64,000 bases of DNA from assembly GCF_003258295.1 (NCBI RefSeq), contig NZ_QKYN01000040.1, positions 62,001-126,000 of the forward strand, in the 5' to 3' direction. This document shows, piece by piece, positions 36,141 to 43,449 of the stretch. The translations under genes and the position numbers were made by a program. The first letter of the stretch is position 1, and each line of letters opens with the position of its first letter. A model generated the notes under the pieces. The model saw nothing but the letters and a program-made list of their open reading frames with translations. It had not been told where the DNA came from and searched no databases. The DNA is from Streptacidiphilus pinicola (GTDB lineage: Bacteria > Actinomycetota > Actinomycetes > Streptomycetales > Streptomycetaceae).

Positions 36141-37400
36141 ATGAGGCTGATATCCGGATCCCGATTCCGCCTCGGGGCGGCCGCAGTGGGCGTGGCGGCC
36201 CTGACGGCGACCGTCTCGACGGCGGCCCTGTCCACCACGGCGTACGCCGGACCGGCCGCGTCCGCGCACACCACCTCCCCCACCGTGCGTGACGTGTGCG
36301 GTACGGCGAAGGCCGGGTACGACCGCTGTCTGGCCGAGGTCCGCACGGACGTGCACGAGGGCCTGGGCGTGCGCGGCAAGGCGGCCGCGGCCGTCACCGG
36401 GCATGCGGCGGCGCTTCCGGCCGGCTTCGGCCCGGCCGACCTGCAGGCCGCCTACAAGCTGCCGAGTACCGGCGGCGCGAACCAGACCGTGGCGATCGTC
36501 GACGCCGGCGACGACGCGACCGCCGAGGCTGACCTCGCCGTCTACCGCTCCACCTACGGCCTGCCGGCCTGCACCACGGCCAACGGCTGCTTCAGGAAGG
36601 TGAACCAGACGGGCGCCTCCGCTCCGCTGCCGAAGGACCAGGGCTGGGGCATCGAGATCGCCCTGGACGTGGACATGGTGTCCGCGGCCTGCCCGCAGTG
36701 CCACATCCTGCTGGTGGAGTCCGACGACGCCTACTCGCAGAACCTGGCCGCCTCCGTCGACACCGCGGTGCGGCTCGGGGCGACCGAGGTGTCCAACAGC
36801 TACGGCGCCACCGAGGGCAACGGCATCCAGGCCGACGCCCGGGACTACGCCCACCCCGGAGTGGCGATCTTCGCCTCCTCCGGCGACAGCGGCTACGGCA
36901 TCCCGATCGTGCCGGCCGCCTACAGCTCCGTGATCGCCGTGGGCGGTACCTCGCTGACCAAGGACTCCAGCGCGCGCGGCTGGAGCGAGACGGCGTGGTA
37001 CGGGGCGGGTGCCGGTTGCTCGGCCTGGATCGACAAGCCGGCGTGGCAGACCGACCAGGACTGTCCGGGACGCATGACCGCCGACGTGTCGGCCGACGCC
37101 GACCCGTACACCGGTCCCGCGGTGTATGCGACCACCGATGTCGGCCCGTCGGGCGGCTGGACCGTCGTCGGCGGAACCAGCGCCTCCTCCCCGTTCCTCG
37201 CCGGGGTGGTCGCGCAGGCCGGAAACCCGGCGAAGTTCCCCAACGCCTCAGCGTTCTACGCGCCGTCGGCCGCCGCCGGCCTGAACGACGTGGTGGGAGG
37301 GTCCGACGGATCCTGTGCCGGGGACTACCTCTGTACCGCCGTACCGGGGTACGACGGTCCGACCGGTCTCGGGACGCCGAACGGCCTGTCGGCTTTCTGA
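36141..37400 (+). CDS. Secreted S53-family (sedolisin-like) serine peptidase
   Basis: 419 residues from ATG 36141. Signal peptide ends near TTAYAGPA (residue about 38). A very short pro-region follows (CGTAKAGYDRCLAEVRTDVH). Catalytic elements: GWGIEIALDVDMVSAACPQC provides the Glu and Asp of the sedolisin triad, the oxyanion Asp lies in IFASSGDSGYG, and the Ser is in VVGGTSASSPFLAGVV. The canonical long prodomain of S53 enzymes is missing. It ends CAGDYLCTAVPGYDGPTGLG, typical of actinobacterial members. It is in one operon with the S8-flank-like protein. Confidence 0.88.
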   Translation: MRLISGSRFRLGAAAVGVAALTATVSTAALSTTAYAGPAASAHTTSPTVRDVCGTAKAGYDRCLAEVRTDVHEGLGVRGKAAAAVTGHAAALPAGFGPADLQAAYKLPSTGGANQTVAIVDAGDDATAEADLAVYRSTYGLPACTTANGCFRKVNQTGASAPLPKDQGWGIEIALDVDMVSAACPQCHILLVESDDAYSQNLAASVDTAVRLGATEVSNSYGATEGNGIQADARDYAHPGVAIFASSGDSGYGIPIVPAAYSSVIAVGGTSLTKDSSARGWSETAWYGAGAGCSAWIDKPAWQTDQDCPGRMTADVSADADPYTGPAVYATTDVGPSGGWTVVGGTSASSPFLAGVVAQAGNPAKFPNASAFYAPSAAAGLNDVVGGSDGSCAGDYLCTAVPGYDGPTGLGTPNGLSAF

Positions 37401-37407
37401 GGACGCC

Positions 37408-38385
37408 TCACGCCCCACCAAGGCGCCTGCGGTCGGCACGCTGCTGCGCGTGCCGACCGCTGTGCGCGGAGGCGCGGCGCATCAGGGCGCCGGTCGGCTT
37501 CTGGGATCGGGCGTACTCACTCGGTGTGCTGCCGTAGTGCTTCTTGAAGGTGCGGATGAAGTGGCTGCTGTCCGAGAACTGCCAGTGCGCTGCGAGTTCC
37601 GAGATGCTGAGTCGGCGGGACGGCGCGGCGAGCGCGAGCCTGGCTTCTTCCAGCCGCCGCCGGCGGATGTAGGAGATCACTGACTCGCCGGTCGCGGCGA
37701 ACGCCCGCTGCAGGGTGCGGACGGACACGTTCAAATCCCGTGCCAGTACCGCTGCGGACAACCCCGGGTCAGTCAGGCGGCCGTCGGCGAGCTCCCTGGC
37801 CGCCCGGGCCAGCTCGATCAGGGTGCTGTGCGCGGCCTGCGCACCGGCCGGGCCCAGGTCGTGCATCGTCTGGTAGAGCATGTTCGTGTGCGCTGTCAGC
37901 AGGCGCACTTCCGCCGTACCCGCCGCGCCCGTGACGGCGCGGTTCCCCAACAGCGGTGTGAGCATGGGCGCCGGCAGCACCAGGACCTTCGCCGTCGTGT
38001 CGGCGACGGTTGCGAAGTGCTGCGGCCTTCCGATGTGCTTCAGCAGGAACTGACCGGCCGACACGGTGCGCTCGGTACCGTCGTGCCCGCCCCCCAATGT
38101 CCAGGCGCCACGCTTGACGACGTACAGCCGCACCACGTCCTCCGGCCCGCCCAGCGGGCCCTCGGTCCGGATGACAGACGCGCCGCGCAGGTCGGTGACC
38201 GCCACGTCGTCCACCCGGACCGCGCGGCTCCTGACCCGGAAGTCGCCCCTCGTGGCCGGGCTGACCGCCGGCAGCGGGGCGGTGGTGCCGAACTCCGCCT
38301 CCCACCCGCGCCTGAGCTCAGCCGCCCGTTCTACCGCGACGCCCTGGCCGAGCACCTCTACGCCGGCCGCACCGAAGATAGTCAT
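37408..38385 (-). CDS. AraC-family transcriptional regulator
   Basis: 325 residues. Residues about 10-190 form the AraC-binding-2 type sensor domain (FRVRSRAVRVDDVAVTDLRG, FLLKHIGRPQHF). Residues about 215-310 hold two helix-turn-helix units (AAVLARDLNVSVRTLQRAFA, then LSISELAAHWQFSDSSHFIR and FKKHYGSTPSEYARSQ). It is divergent from the cupin-hydrolase operon; the operator pair lies between them. It is tightly convergent with the S53 gene (7-nt gap), and the S53 terminator hairpin is embedded in its last codons. Confidence 0.92.
   Translation of the reverse strand: MTIFGAAGVEVLGQGVAVERAAELRRGWEAEFGTTAPLPAVSPATRGDFRVRSRAVRVDDVAVTDLRGASVIRTEGPLGGPEDVVRLYVVKRGAWTLGGGHDGTERTVSAGQFLLKHIGRPQHFATVADTTAKVLVLPAPMLTPLLGNRAVTGAAGTAEVRLLTAHTNMLYQTMHDLGPAGAQAAHSTLIELARAARELADGRLTDPGLSAAVLARDLNVSVRTLQRAFAATGESVISYIRRRRLEEARLALAAPSRRLSISELAAHWQFSDSSHFIRTFKKHYGSTPSEYARSQKPTGALMRRASAHSGRHAQQRADRRRLGGA
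37429..37460. terminator. 12-bp hairpin inside the 3' end of the AraC gene
   Basis: GCGGTCGGCACG (37429-37440), 8-nt loop, CGTGCCGACCGC (37449-37460), a perfect stem. It begins 28 nt after the S53 stop codon and lies within the last codons of the convergent AraC gene (Arg-Ala-Asp-Arg region). It probably terminates the S53 transcript. Confidence 0.5.
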
Positions 38386-38386
38386 A

Positions 38387-38400
38387 TCTCATCATGAGAG
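38387..38400. promoter_or_regulatory. Operator 1, TCTCA-N3/4-TGAGAG
   Basis: A near-palindrome sharing TCATGAGAG with operator 2 exactly 45 bp away, immediately in front of the AraC start codon (ATG at 38385). Likely blocks transcription or translation of that gene when bound. Confidence 0.45.
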
Positions 38401-38433
38401 TGCACTTGCATGAATCGCATAGAGCAGCGCATA

Positions 38434-38445
38434 CTCTCATGAGAG
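38434..38445. promoter_or_regulatory. Operator 2, palindrome CTCTCATGAGAG
   Basis: Perfect 12-bp palindrome 45 nt upstream of the cupin start. A half-site CTCTCA follows at 38450-38455. The same TCATGAGA core appears in front of the TetR gene at 40662-40669. Confidence 0.55.
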
Positions 38446-38489
38446 CCAACTCTCACAACGTTGGCAAGCTCTCTTCCCTGGAGGTTCAG

Positions 38490-38948
38490 ATGGCAGACGT
38501 CTCCGTGGTCGGCCCCGAGGCCGGCGAGTCGATCCAACTCGGTCCGACCGTGATGCGGATCCTGGAGGACGGCAGCACCACCGGGCACCGCCTGGGCGTC
38601 GGCGAGATCACGCTCGCCCCGCACACCGAAGGACCGCCGCAGCACCGCCACGCCCGCCACGACGAGGGCTTCTACGTCGTGTCCGGCGCAGCTCGGTTCA
38701 CCGTCGGCGAGACCGTCTACGACGCGCCCGCCGGAACGCTGGTCATGATCCCGCCCGGCGCCCCGCACACCTTCGCCAACCCCACTGACGAAACCACCGT
38801 CTTGTTGAACACCTTCACGCCGGATCTGTACGTCGACTACTTCCGGGACCTGCGCGACATGATCGCCGGCGGCCGCCCGCTCACCCCCGAGTCCACCGTC
38901 GAGGTCATGAGCCGCTACGCCACCGAACCGGCCACCGACTTCGCCTGA
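38490..38948 (+). CDS. Cupin-domain protein
   Basis: 152 residues from ATG 38490; GGAGG at 38480-38484 fixes the start. One cupin barrel: GPPQHRHARHDEGFYVVSGA holds the His-His-Glu metal ligands of motif 1 and IPPGAPHTFANP the His of motif 2. Mononuclear metal enzyme or binding protein; the substrate is unknown, perhaps the same organic compound handled by the hydrolase 71 nt downstream. Controlled by the palindromes in its upstream region. Confidence 0.85.
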   Translation: MADVSVVGPEAGESIQLGPTVMRILEDGSTTGHRLGVGEITLAPHTEGPPQHRHARHDEGFYVVSGAARFTVGETVYDAPAGTLVMIPPGAPHTFANPTDETTVLLNTFTPDLYVDYFRDLRDMIAGGRPLTPESTVEVMSRYATEPATDFA

Positions 38949-39019
38949 CCACCCGCAGCGACAAGAACCCGCAGCGCTACCAGGACGCCTCCCGCCTTCC
39001 CCCCGAAAGGCCACACACC

Positions 39020-39847
39020 ATGACCGTCCCCGCTTCCACCTCCACGACCCGCACCATCGACCTGCCGGGCGGCCTCGCCGTCACCATGCAGGAGTTCGGC
39101 GCCAACGCCGCGGGCACGGGCGTGCTCGTACTGCACGGCGGCGCCGGACCGCGGTCGATGACCGGCTTCGCAGCCGGCCTGTCGCAGCACGCCTACGTCG
39201 TCGTGCCGACCCACCCCGGGTTCGACGGCACGCCCCGGCCCGAGACCACCGACACCGTCGCCGACCTGGCCACCGCCTACCTCGACCTGCTCGACGCGCT
39301 CGACCTACGCAGCGTCATGGTGGCCGGCAGCTCGGTGGGCGGCTGGATTGCCGCGGAGATGGCGCTGCGCGACAACGCCGCCCGGATCTCCTGCCTGACG
39401 CTGCTGGCCTCGACCGGCATCGCCCCCGAACCGCCGGCGCGGATCGCCGACCCGGCCGACCTCGGCCCGGTGAAGACCAGCGAACTCGCCTTCCACAACC
39501 CGCAGTTCCGCCTGGACCCGGCCGCTCTCGGCCCCGAACAGCTCGCCGCGATGGCCGCCAACCAGCGCACTCTGGCCGTGTACGCGGGCGACCCGTTCTG
39601 CTACGACCCCAAGCTCCAGGGCCGCCTGCACCGGGTCACCGTCCCGGTCCTCGTACTCGCCGGCGAACAGGACGGCATCGCGCCGCTGGCGTACGAGCGC
39701 ACCCTGGCCGACTCCTTCCCGCACGCCACCTTCCGCCCCGTCGCCGAGGCCGGCCACTTCCCCCACATCGAGCAGCCCGCCGCCGTCTTCGCCGCGATCG
39801 GCGACTTCGTCGACACCCAGGTCAAGCCCGGCAGTGAGCCGGCGTGA
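39020..39847 (+). CDS. Alpha/beta-fold hydrolase
   Basis: 275 residues. Oxyanion motif VLHGGAGPRSM, nucleophile elbow GSSVGGWIAAE (Ser), acid Asp in LAGEQDGIAPLAY and His in EAGHFPHIEQP. All catalytic residues are present. No signal peptide. In an operon with the cupin protein. The substrate cannot be assigned. Confidence 0.88.
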   Translation: MTVPASTSTTRTIDLPGGLAVTMQEFGANAAGTGVLVLHGGAGPRSMTGFAAGLSQHAYVVVPTHPGFDGTPRPETTDTVADLATAYLDLLDALDLRSVMVAGSSVGGWIAAEMALRDNAARISCLTLLASTGIAPEPPARIADPADLGPVKTSELAFHNPQFRLDPAALGPEQLAAMAANQRTLAVYAGDPFCYDPKLQGRLHRVTVPVLVLAGEQDGIAPLAYERTLADSFPHATFRPVAEAGHFPHIEQPAAVFAAIGDFVDTQVKPGSEPA

Positions 39848-39859
39848 CGACGCCCACGC

Positions 39860-40004
39860 CCCACCACAGCCGTGAACGTGGCCCTGCCCGCCGTCGGCCG
39901 CGATCTGCACGCTCCAGTGAGCGGACCACCGGGTTGAGCATGCTGGCGCCCAGGCCCTGTGCGGCAAGCAGGCATCCCTGACGGCGCAGCGGCATGACGC
40001 CTCA
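39860..40004 (+). pseudogene. Remnant of an MFS transporter N-terminus
   Basis: A short readable stretch TTAVNVALPAVGRDLHAPVS (39863-39922) matches the helix-1 motif of drug/H+ antiporters of the major facilitator family, then hits a stop after GPPG. No upstream methionine or downstream membrane segments remain. Downstream codons in another frame (AGAQALCG) may be a second scrap. It lies between the hydrolase and the TetR gene, suggesting a deleted efflux gene. Confidence 0.5.
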
Positions 40005-40634
40005 TCAGCGCGACGCGGCGGCGTCCAAGGCGGCCCGGGTCAAGGTGCTCGCAGTCCGGACGACACTGGCGACGGCCTGCTCGGGGTCCAGGTGCGCCAG
40101 GTCGGTCAGGGCGAACAGCGCCTCGGCGCTGACGACGACGGCGAGGTCGTTCTTGAGCTGCCGCAGCGCGGCCGGGTCGGTGGCCGCGAGGGTGTCGTCC
40201 AGCGGGGCGAGGGCGAGGTCGATCAGCCCGAAGCGCATGGCCGGCCGAGCGCCGGCCGACTCGGGGCGGGTGATCGTGCCCGCGATCATCGCGCGCGTCG
40301 CCCCCTGGTAGGTCAGCACCGTCCGCAGCAGGTGCTCGGTCGCGACCGCGACGCGTTCCACCGGGTCGCGGGAATCCGCGACCGACGCGAGCGCCTCGGC
40401 CGGGGACGGCATCTGCCCCGCCATGGCCTCCTGGAGCAGGCTCACCAGGTCCGGGAAGTGCCGGTAGGCCGTCGCCTCGGACACCAACGCGGCCTTGGCC
40501 ACCTCGGGCATCGCCACCTCGCGCCCGCTGCGCATCAACTCCACCGCGGCCTGCACGATCGCCCGGCGCGTGCGCAGCTTCTGGTTCACACGGCCCGTCG
40601 AGGCCTGCGGGGTCGTCGGTTCACTGGTGTCCAT
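40005..40634 (-). CDS. TetR-family transcriptional regulator (first)
   Basis: 209 residues from ATG 40634. The N-terminal HTH is RRAIVQAAVELMRSGREVAM and EVAKAALVSEATAYRHFPDL. The ligand domain is alpha-helical with no recognisable cofactor site. It sits between an MFS scrap and an FAD-monooxygenase scrap, the usual partners of such repressors. The site TCATGAGAC at 40662-40670 in its promoter shares its core with the two operators at 38.4 kb, so this protein or AraC may act at all three. Confidence 0.9.
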   Translation of the reverse strand: MDTSEPTTPQASTGRVNQKLRTRRAIVQAAVELMRSGREVAMPEVAKAALVSEATAYRHFPDLVSLLQEAMAGQMPSPAEALASVADSRDPVERVAVATEHLLRTVLTYQGATRAMIAGTITRPESAGARPAMRFGLIDLALAPLDDTLAATDPAALRQLKNDLAVVVSAEALFALTDLAHLDPEQAVASVVRTASTLTRAALDAAASR

Positions 40635-40661
40635 GGACCAAGCCTAGCAAGTTGACTCCAA

Positions 40662-40670
40662 TCATGAGAC
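40662..40670. promoter_or_regulatory. Operator-like site TCATGAGAC upstream of the TetR gene
   Basis: Shares eight of nine bases with the sites at 38392-38400 and 38437-38445, and lies 28 nt before the TetR start codon. The symmetrical half is only partly present. Confidence 0.4.
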
Positions 40671-40679
40671 TCAGCTCGC

Positions 40680-40961
40680 ATCAAGCGCTGCCGGATCGGG
40701 ACCCTGGTCGGCGACGCCGCCCATCCCAGGGCGCCCAACGGCGAAGGGGCGAATCTGGCCATGCAGGACGCCGCCCAACTCGGCCGGGCCCTCGCCGCCT
40801 ACCCCGACGACATGGAGGCCGCACTGACCGCCTTCGGGCAGGACTTGTTCGCCCGCGCCGTGGCCGTCGAAGCAGACGACGGAATGTACTCACTCATGAT
40901 CGACGGCCAGGCTCCCCACAGCACGCTCGCCCTGATGACCCACGCCGGAGCAGTCCGCTGA
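40680..40961 (+). pseudogene. C-terminal remnant of an FAD-dependent monooxygenase
   Basis: The frame reads TLVGDAAHPRAPNGEGANLA then MQDAAQLGRALAAYPDDMEA to the stop at 40961. GDAAHP plus GxGxN is the FAD ribityl-binding motif of aromatic-ring and TetX-like hydroxylases, normally near residue 290-310. Everything N-terminal, including the GxGxxG dinucleotide fold, is missing; the fragment begins directly after the TetR promoter. A 66-residue ATG-started piece (40761-40961) could be translated, but it would lack the cofactor and substrate domains. Probably a deletion product. Confidence 0.7.
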
Positions 40962-41017
40962 CAGCCCGCGACCACAAAGACCCCATGAGGGAAGGCCGCC
41001 GACGGCCCCCACGTTGG

Positions 41018-41701
41018 TCAGGCCGCGTTCCCGGTGGAGTAGCCGCGAAGGACGGCGGTGAGGATGTCGGCGAGGCGCGGTGCGACGTCGACGACAGCGT
41101 GGGCGAGTTCGGGGGTGTCCTCGTAGAAGCGGCGCAGTTCGGTGCCGGGTGCGGCCATCTGCCACAGCGCGCCGGCCATGCCGGTGGCGGTCGCGACGGC
41201 ATTGCCGGCCTGAGCGGGGGTGAGCGGGAGGACCGCGCACAGCGCCGAGCCGACGGCTGCGGCCTCGGTGAGGGCGAGGGTCTTGAAGATGCGGACGGCG
41301 TCGAGGGAAACTCCGCGTTCGAGGTTGAGCGGGGTGTGGGCGAGCAAATCGCAGAACAGCGGCCGGGCCGTGAGCGTCCGCGCCAGGACGTCGGCGACCG
41401 CGGCGGGTCCGGTCTCCGTGTCAGCAGCGCCTTTGCCCGCCGGCGGGCAAAGGCGGTCGCGGACGTCCTGCGACCATTCCCGCCATCCGTCCGCCGCCAA
41501 CCGCAGGAAGATCTCCTCCCGGGTCTCGAAGTACCGCAGCATCGCCGACTTGTGCATGCCCACGGCCGAGGCGATGTCGGTGAGGGTCACCGCGCGGACA
41601 CCGTGCTCGGTGGCCAGGCGCTCGGCCGCCTGGAGGATCGCGGTCTCACGGATCAGCTTGGCCTCGGGGCTGCGGGCGCGCTCGAACTTCGGCTGGTTCA
41701 C
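41018..41701 (-). CDS. TetR-family transcriptional regulator (second)
   Basis: 227 residues. The HTH is AILQAAERLATEHGVRAVTL and DIASAVGMHKSAMLRYFETR. The C-terminal domain has HTPLNLERGVSLDAV, seen in a subgroup that controls short-chain dehydrogenases. It is divergent from the SDR gene at 41813, with two strong inverted repeats in the 111-nt gap, so it almost certainly represses the SDR gene and itself. Confidence 0.9.
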   Translation of the reverse strand: MNQPKFERARSPEAKLIRETAILQAAERLATEHGVRAVTLTDIASAVGMHKSAMLRYFETREEIFLRLAADGWREWSQDVRDRLCPPAGKGAADTETGPAAVADVLARTLTARPLFCDLLAHTPLNLERGVSLDAVRIFKTLALTEAAAVGSALCAVLPLTPAQAGNAVATATGMAGALWQMAAPGTELRRFYEDTPELAHAVVDVAPRLADILTAVLRGYSTGNAA

Positions 41702-41715
41702 CCGATCATGCTAGC

Positions 41716-41728
41716 GCAACCGGGTTGC
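41716..41728. promoter_or_regulatory. Operator GCAAC-CGG-GTTGC
   Basis: Perfect 5-bp arms with a 3-nt spacer, just 15 nt from the TetR start codon. Same geometry as its neighbour at 41738-41750; the centres are 22 bp apart, two helical turns. Confidence 0.5.
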
Positions 41729-41737
41729 ACTATTAAC

Positions 41738-41750
41738 GAAACAGCGTTTC
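41738..41750. promoter_or_regulatory. Operator GAAAC-AGC-GTTTC
   Basis: Perfect 5-bp arms with a 3-nt spacer, 63 nt before the SDR start. Together with the site at 41716 it forms a paired TetR-type operator on one face of the helix. Confidence 0.5.
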
Positions 41751-41812
41751 ACTAGGAGTGCGCCCCTGGCGCGACCCCCTCAGCTCCCAGTGCAAGTGAA
41801 AGCAGGCACGCC

Positions 41813-42673
41813 ATGCCAGCCAAGACGGTCGTCATCACCGGCACCAGCAGCGGCTTCGGTCATCTCGCCGTACGACGTTTCGCCGACGCCGGATGGAACA
41901 TCGTCGCCACCGTGCGCAAGAAGGCGGACCTCGACGTCCACTCCGGCCTGGACAACGTCAAGACGCTCCTGCTGGACGTCGACGACGAGCAGGCCGACCT
42001 TGCGTTCGCTGACCTCGCCCTGTCCCAGTTCGGCAACGTGGACGCCCTGATCAACAACGCCGGCTACTTCCAAGGTGGACCCCTGGAGGCATCGACGATG
42101 GACCAGGTGCACCGCCAGTTCCAGACCAACGTCTTCGGGCTGATCGCGCTGAACAAGGCGTTCATCCCGCTCTTCCGCAAGCAGCGGTCCGGCGTGATCG
42201 TCAACGTCAGCTCGATCAGCGCCGACGGCGGCTACCCCTACACCTCCGTCTACCAGGCGTCCAAGGCCGCCGTCGCGTCCCTCACGGAGGGCCTGCACGC
42301 CGAGCTCGCGGAGTTCGGCGTGATCGTGAAGGCCTTGCACCCCGGCAGCCACGAGACGAAGATCTTCAGCAAGGTCGACCGCGCCGAGGACGTGCCCGCC
42401 GACTACGACGCCGGCTGGGCGGCCTTCGCCTCGCTCAACCTCGTCCGCTCGGACCCCGCCGGAACGGCCGAGGTCATGTTCCGCATGGTCACCGACGGCG
42501 ACCGCAAGAAGGTCCACTACTACTCGGGCCCGGACGGCGAGGCGATCCCGCGCGTGAAGCAACTCCTCGGCCAAGACTGGTACTTCGAGGAGCTCAGCGC
42601 CCGCAACCGCGGCCAGGCCAGCCCCCTGTGGACCGCCGTGATGCCGACGCCTGTAGCCGCGCCCGCCGAGTAG
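41813..42673 (+). CDS. Short-chain dehydrogenase/reductase
   Basis: 286 residues. NAD(P)-binding VVITGTSSGFGHLAVRRFAD, NNAG motif INNAGYFQGG, catalytic Ser in VNVSSISADGGYPYTSVYQASK with the YxxxK pair, so the enzyme is complete. The C-terminal region is longer than in the minimal SDR. It converts an unknown alcohol/ketone. It is under the divergent TetR repressor at 41018, with two operators between them. Confidence 0.92.
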   Translation: MPAKTVVITGTSSGFGHLAVRRFADAGWNIVATVRKKADLDVHSGLDNVKTLLLDVDDEQADLAFADLALSQFGNVDALINNAGYFQGGPLEASTMDQVHRQFQTNVFGLIALNKAFIPLFRKQRSGVIVNVSSISADGGYPYTSVYQASKAAVASLTEGLHAELAEFGVIVKALHPGSHETKIFSKVDRAEDVPADYDAGWAAFASLNLVRSDPAGTAEVMFRMVTDGDRKKVHYYSGPDGEAIPRVKQLLGQDWYFEELSARNRGQASPLWTAVMPTPVAAPAE

Positions 42674-42684
42674 CGGGAGCAAGT

Positions 42685-42699
42685 CCGGACCATGTCCGG
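42685..42699. terminator. Small hairpin after the SDR gene
   Basis: CCGGAC-cat-GTCCGG, six pairs, 12 nt past the SDR stop. Short but well placed in the 96-nt gap before the convergent CBS gene. Confidence 0.35.
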
Positions 42700-42769
42700 C
42701 GCGAGCGTGCCCGGTCAGAAGAGCGCATCATGCTGGGGCGCCTCGAGCGACGGGGCGGTCGTGCCGCCC

Positions 42770-43195
42770 TCAGGACGGCTGCAGGACGGGTGACAGGGCA
42801 TTGACCCGACGCGTGGTCAGGACACCCAGGAGAAGGCCGTCGTAGTCGACGACGGGCCACGCCCGCAGGCGCTTGAGCCGCATGGCCTCTGCGGCGAACT
42901 CGAGTTTCATGGCCGGTCGGGCGAAGGGGCCGCGCTGGTGGGTGACGTCGCGGATGAAGGTGTGCTGGGTGTACCACGAACGGGCCAGGAAGACGAGCAG
43001 CGCTGACCTGGTGACCAGGCCCTCGCAGCGTCCGGCGGCGTCGCGCACGAGCAGGTAGGGAATGCCGGGGTTGTCGTCGAAGAGGTCGTTGGCCTGGTCG
43101 ATGGTGGTGTCGTCGGCGATCTGGTGCTCGTACGGTTCCATGGCGTCGGCCACGGTCAGGCGGGGGCCCGGGGGGGCGAGAGGTTGGCTGGCCAC
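42770..43195 (-). CDS. CBS-domain pair protein
   Basis: 141 residues from GTG 43195 (VASQPLAPPGPRLTVADAME), AGGTG about 8 nt upstream. Two CBS motifs: residues 15-60 (TTIDQANDLFDDNPGIPYLL, GRCEGLVTRSALLVF) and about 90-140 (KLEFAAEAMRLKRLRAWPVV, GLLLGVLTTRRVNAL). CBS pairs bind adenine nucleotides and act as energy or stress sensors. It is divergent from a DUF5994 gene; both carry the CGGAGTA motif upstream. Confidence 0.85.
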   Translation of the reverse strand: MASQPLAPPGPRLTVADAMEPYEHQIADDTTIDQANDLFDDNPGIPYLLVRDAAGRCEGLVTRSALLVFLARSWYTQHTFIRDVTHQRGPFARPAMKLEFAAEAMRLKRLRAWPVVDYDGLLLGVLTTRRVNALSPVLQPS

Positions 43196-43303
43196 GATGG
43201 CACCTGCGCCTGTCTCCGGGCGGCCTTGGACGGCCCGGCGGTGTTGTGAGCCCAGGACGATACCGGACGTGTACCGGATACGGGGTGCCCTGGACGCTTC
43301 GAG

Positions 43304-43312
43304 CCTACTCCG
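43304..43312 (-). promoter_or_regulatory. CGGAGTAGG motif upstream of the CBS gene
   Basis: On the minus strand, 109 nt before the CBS start. One of four copies in the window, each oriented toward a gene whose start is about 100-120 nt away. Likely part of a shared promoter or activator site; I cannot assign it to a known sigma factor. Confidence 0.45.
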
Positions 43313-43343
43313 CCGGGGAACAACCGCGGCGGCGACCCGCCGC

Positions 43344-43352
43344 CGGAGTACG
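43344..43352 (+). promoter_or_regulatory. CGGAGTACG motif upstream of a DUF5994 gene
   Basis: 98 nt before the start at 43450, in the shared upstream region with the CBS gene. The bases after it (GTGGAGGGAACCGAGG) also resemble those after the copy at 51216. Confidence 0.45.
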
Positions 43353-43449
43353 GTGGAGGGAACCGAGGAAGCGCATTCCCACCAACACCCGCGCTGGTGC
43401 CGCCCTGGGTCATGACAGGTCCGCTCGCGGACCGGACGGGCGACCTCAC

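Noticed and set aside
40761-40961. A functional 66-residue flavoprotein
   Set aside because: The frame continues upstream through GDAAHP without a start and lacks the FAD-binding N-terminus; it reads as a truncated gene.
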